Part shown: one piece after another, positions 5,396 through 6,126 of the stretch | Layout of the letters: each line of letters opens with the position of its first letter | How positions within the stretch are numbered: the stretch's first letter is position 1 | Source of the DNA: JACRPI01 sp964385055 | Lineage (GTDB): Archaea > Nanobdellota > Nanobdellia > Woesearchaeales > DSVV01 | Reading direction: 5' to 3' | Assembly: GCA_964385055.1 (NCBI GenBank) | Contig: CAYLMH010000059.1 | Coordinates: forward strand, 1-6,126 | Length of the DNA: 6,126 nucleotides | Notes under the pieces: generated by a model | Told to the model about the DNA's origin: nothing | Seen by the model: the letters and a program-made list of their open reading frames with translations, nothing else | Databases searched by the model: none | Program-made: the position numbers and the translations under genes

Positions 5396-6126
5396 TTACT
5401 GATTCTCACTCAAACCTTTTCTGTTTCGGATTTGTGTAATAATCTTCATCTGCAATTCACCAGGGAGTTTCTCAAACATCTGATCAATAACAGAGGAGCT
5501 TCCTCGTCCACCAGTAGCAGAACGTAAGTCGTTGCTCATTCCAATCATTTCTCCAACTGGAAGTTTTGCTTTGACAACAACCATGATTCCTACTTGATCC
5601 ATCTCCAATAACTGACCACGTTTGTTCGCGATCAATTTGGAAATTTCTCCCATATAATCAACTGGTGCTTCGAATTGCAAAATCTGTACTGGTTCGAACA
5701 TCACTGGAGCTGCAGCGTTCATTGCTTCGCGAATACCTTCACGAACAGCAGGGTACAACTGCGCAGGACCTCTGTGGATTGCGTCTTCGTGCAACTTACA
5801 GTCCATCAAAGAAACCATGACTTTAAAGCATGGCTCGCGTGCGAGTGGACCTGCGTTCATGACATCCTCAAACATGTCGAGAACCATTTCCATGATTTCG
5901 CCAAGGTGAATCTGCCCTTTAGTCTGCTCAAAGATCACGTTGTAATTGAAGAACCCTTTGACTTTTGCTGCAAGTTTGATGTCAATGCCCATCGCAACAA
6001 GTTTGTCTCGCATGACAAGATCAACTTTCTTAACCCGCGAATTGAGAGGCAAGTCGCCTTTTTTGATCGCATCAATCATTGCTTGTGGGATTGGCTCTAC
6101 TTTGAAGAACAAGTGGTTGTGCTTGT
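5396..6126 (-). CDS. fusA: Translation elongation factor 2 (EF-2), C-terminal part
   Basis: The ribosomal translocation GTPase, of which about 242 C-terminal residues (domains IV and V) are in the window. The coding frame runs off the right edge, so start and GTPase domain are not visible; a TTG at 6110-6112 is an internal Leu, because the frame continues upstream as KHNH, the conserved NKHN segment. Landmarks: GPLAREP, then LHEDAIHRGPAQ, whose His (codon 5774-5776) is the residue converted to diphthamide in archaea and eukaryotes; YMGEISKLIANKRGQ; VKAKLPVGEMIG; DLRSATGG; and a terminal IRNRKGLSENQ. The intact loop predicts diphthamide modification. Nine of 11 Arg codons are CGN, unlike the AGA-rich plus-strand genes, as expected for a highly expressed gene. 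It is transcribed towards the phosphatase gene and ends with oligo-T runs. Confidence 0.97.
   Translation of the reverse strand, partial: KHNHLFFKVEPIPQAMIDAIKKGDLPLNSRVKKVDLVMRDKLVAMGIDIKLAAKVKGFFNYNVIFEQTKGQIHLGEIMEMVLDMFEDVMNAGPLAREPCFKVMVSLMDCKLHEDAIHRGPAQLYPAVREGIREAMNAAAPVMFEPVQILQFEAPVDYMGEISKLIANKRGQLLEMDQVGIMVVVKAKLPVGEMIGMSNDLRSATGGRGSSSVIDQMFEKLPGELQMKIITQIRNRKGLSENQ

Noticed and set aside
1..6126. CRISPR arrays, tRNA or rRNA genes, insertion sequences
   Set aside because: No direct-repeat arrays, cloverleaf-like segments, transposase motifs or terminal inverted repeats were seen on either strand.

Overview
The window is archaeal. The clearest markers are a deoxyhypusine synthase (needed to make hypusine on aIF5A) and, on the opposite strand, the C-terminal third of elongation factor 2. 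That EF-2 carries the archaeal/eukaryotic diphthamide-loop signature around His (codon 5774-5776) and a conserved C-terminal RKGL. Start signals are also archaeal: three genes have TATA-like boxes about 26-27 nt before the preferred start codon, as expected for leaderless mRNAs, while internal operon genes have a GTGA(T)-type Shine-Dalgarno core. The DNA is AT-rich and its plus-strand genes are rich in AGA codons and purines. A small-genome AT-rich (DPANN-like) archaeon would fit, but the sequence alone does not fix the lineage.

Layout. 1-207: no confident gene; it holds two TATA-like boxes, a short inverted repeat and a 36-codon reading frame that runs into the first gene with an ATGA overlap. 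208-4258: a tight plus-strand array of five genes with gaps of 12, 23, 10 and 13 nt: a PLP fold-type-I aminotransferase, deoxyhypusine synthase, a histidine-phosphatase-fold protein that has lost its catalytic histidine, an unrecognised helical/coiled-coil protein, and a probably membrane-anchored protein with a JAMM-like HxHP...SxxD motif. 4322-5359: two more histidine phosphatases, both with intact catalytic residues, each with its own TATA-like box. 5360-5395: a short convergent gap with T-runs on the minus strand. 5396-6126: EF-2, partial, entering from the right.

How the genes may work together. Deoxyhypusine synthase and EF-2 both concern the translation apparatus, and their targets or products carry the two best-known translation-factor hypermodifications (hypusine and diphthamide). 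The rest is accessory-looking: three histidine-phosphatase-fold genes within about 3.1 kb, one of them apparently a pseudoenzyme. The dead copy aligns without gaps to the active copy at 4793-5359 over residues 1-88 (39 of 88 identical). Yet the dead copy sits in one array with a coiled-coil protein and a putative surface JAMM-like hydrolase. The most original candidate for a new system is this module (pseudophosphatase, coiled-coil protein, membrane JAMM-like protein, 2235-4258) together with its active paralogs. That link is inferred from gene order only.
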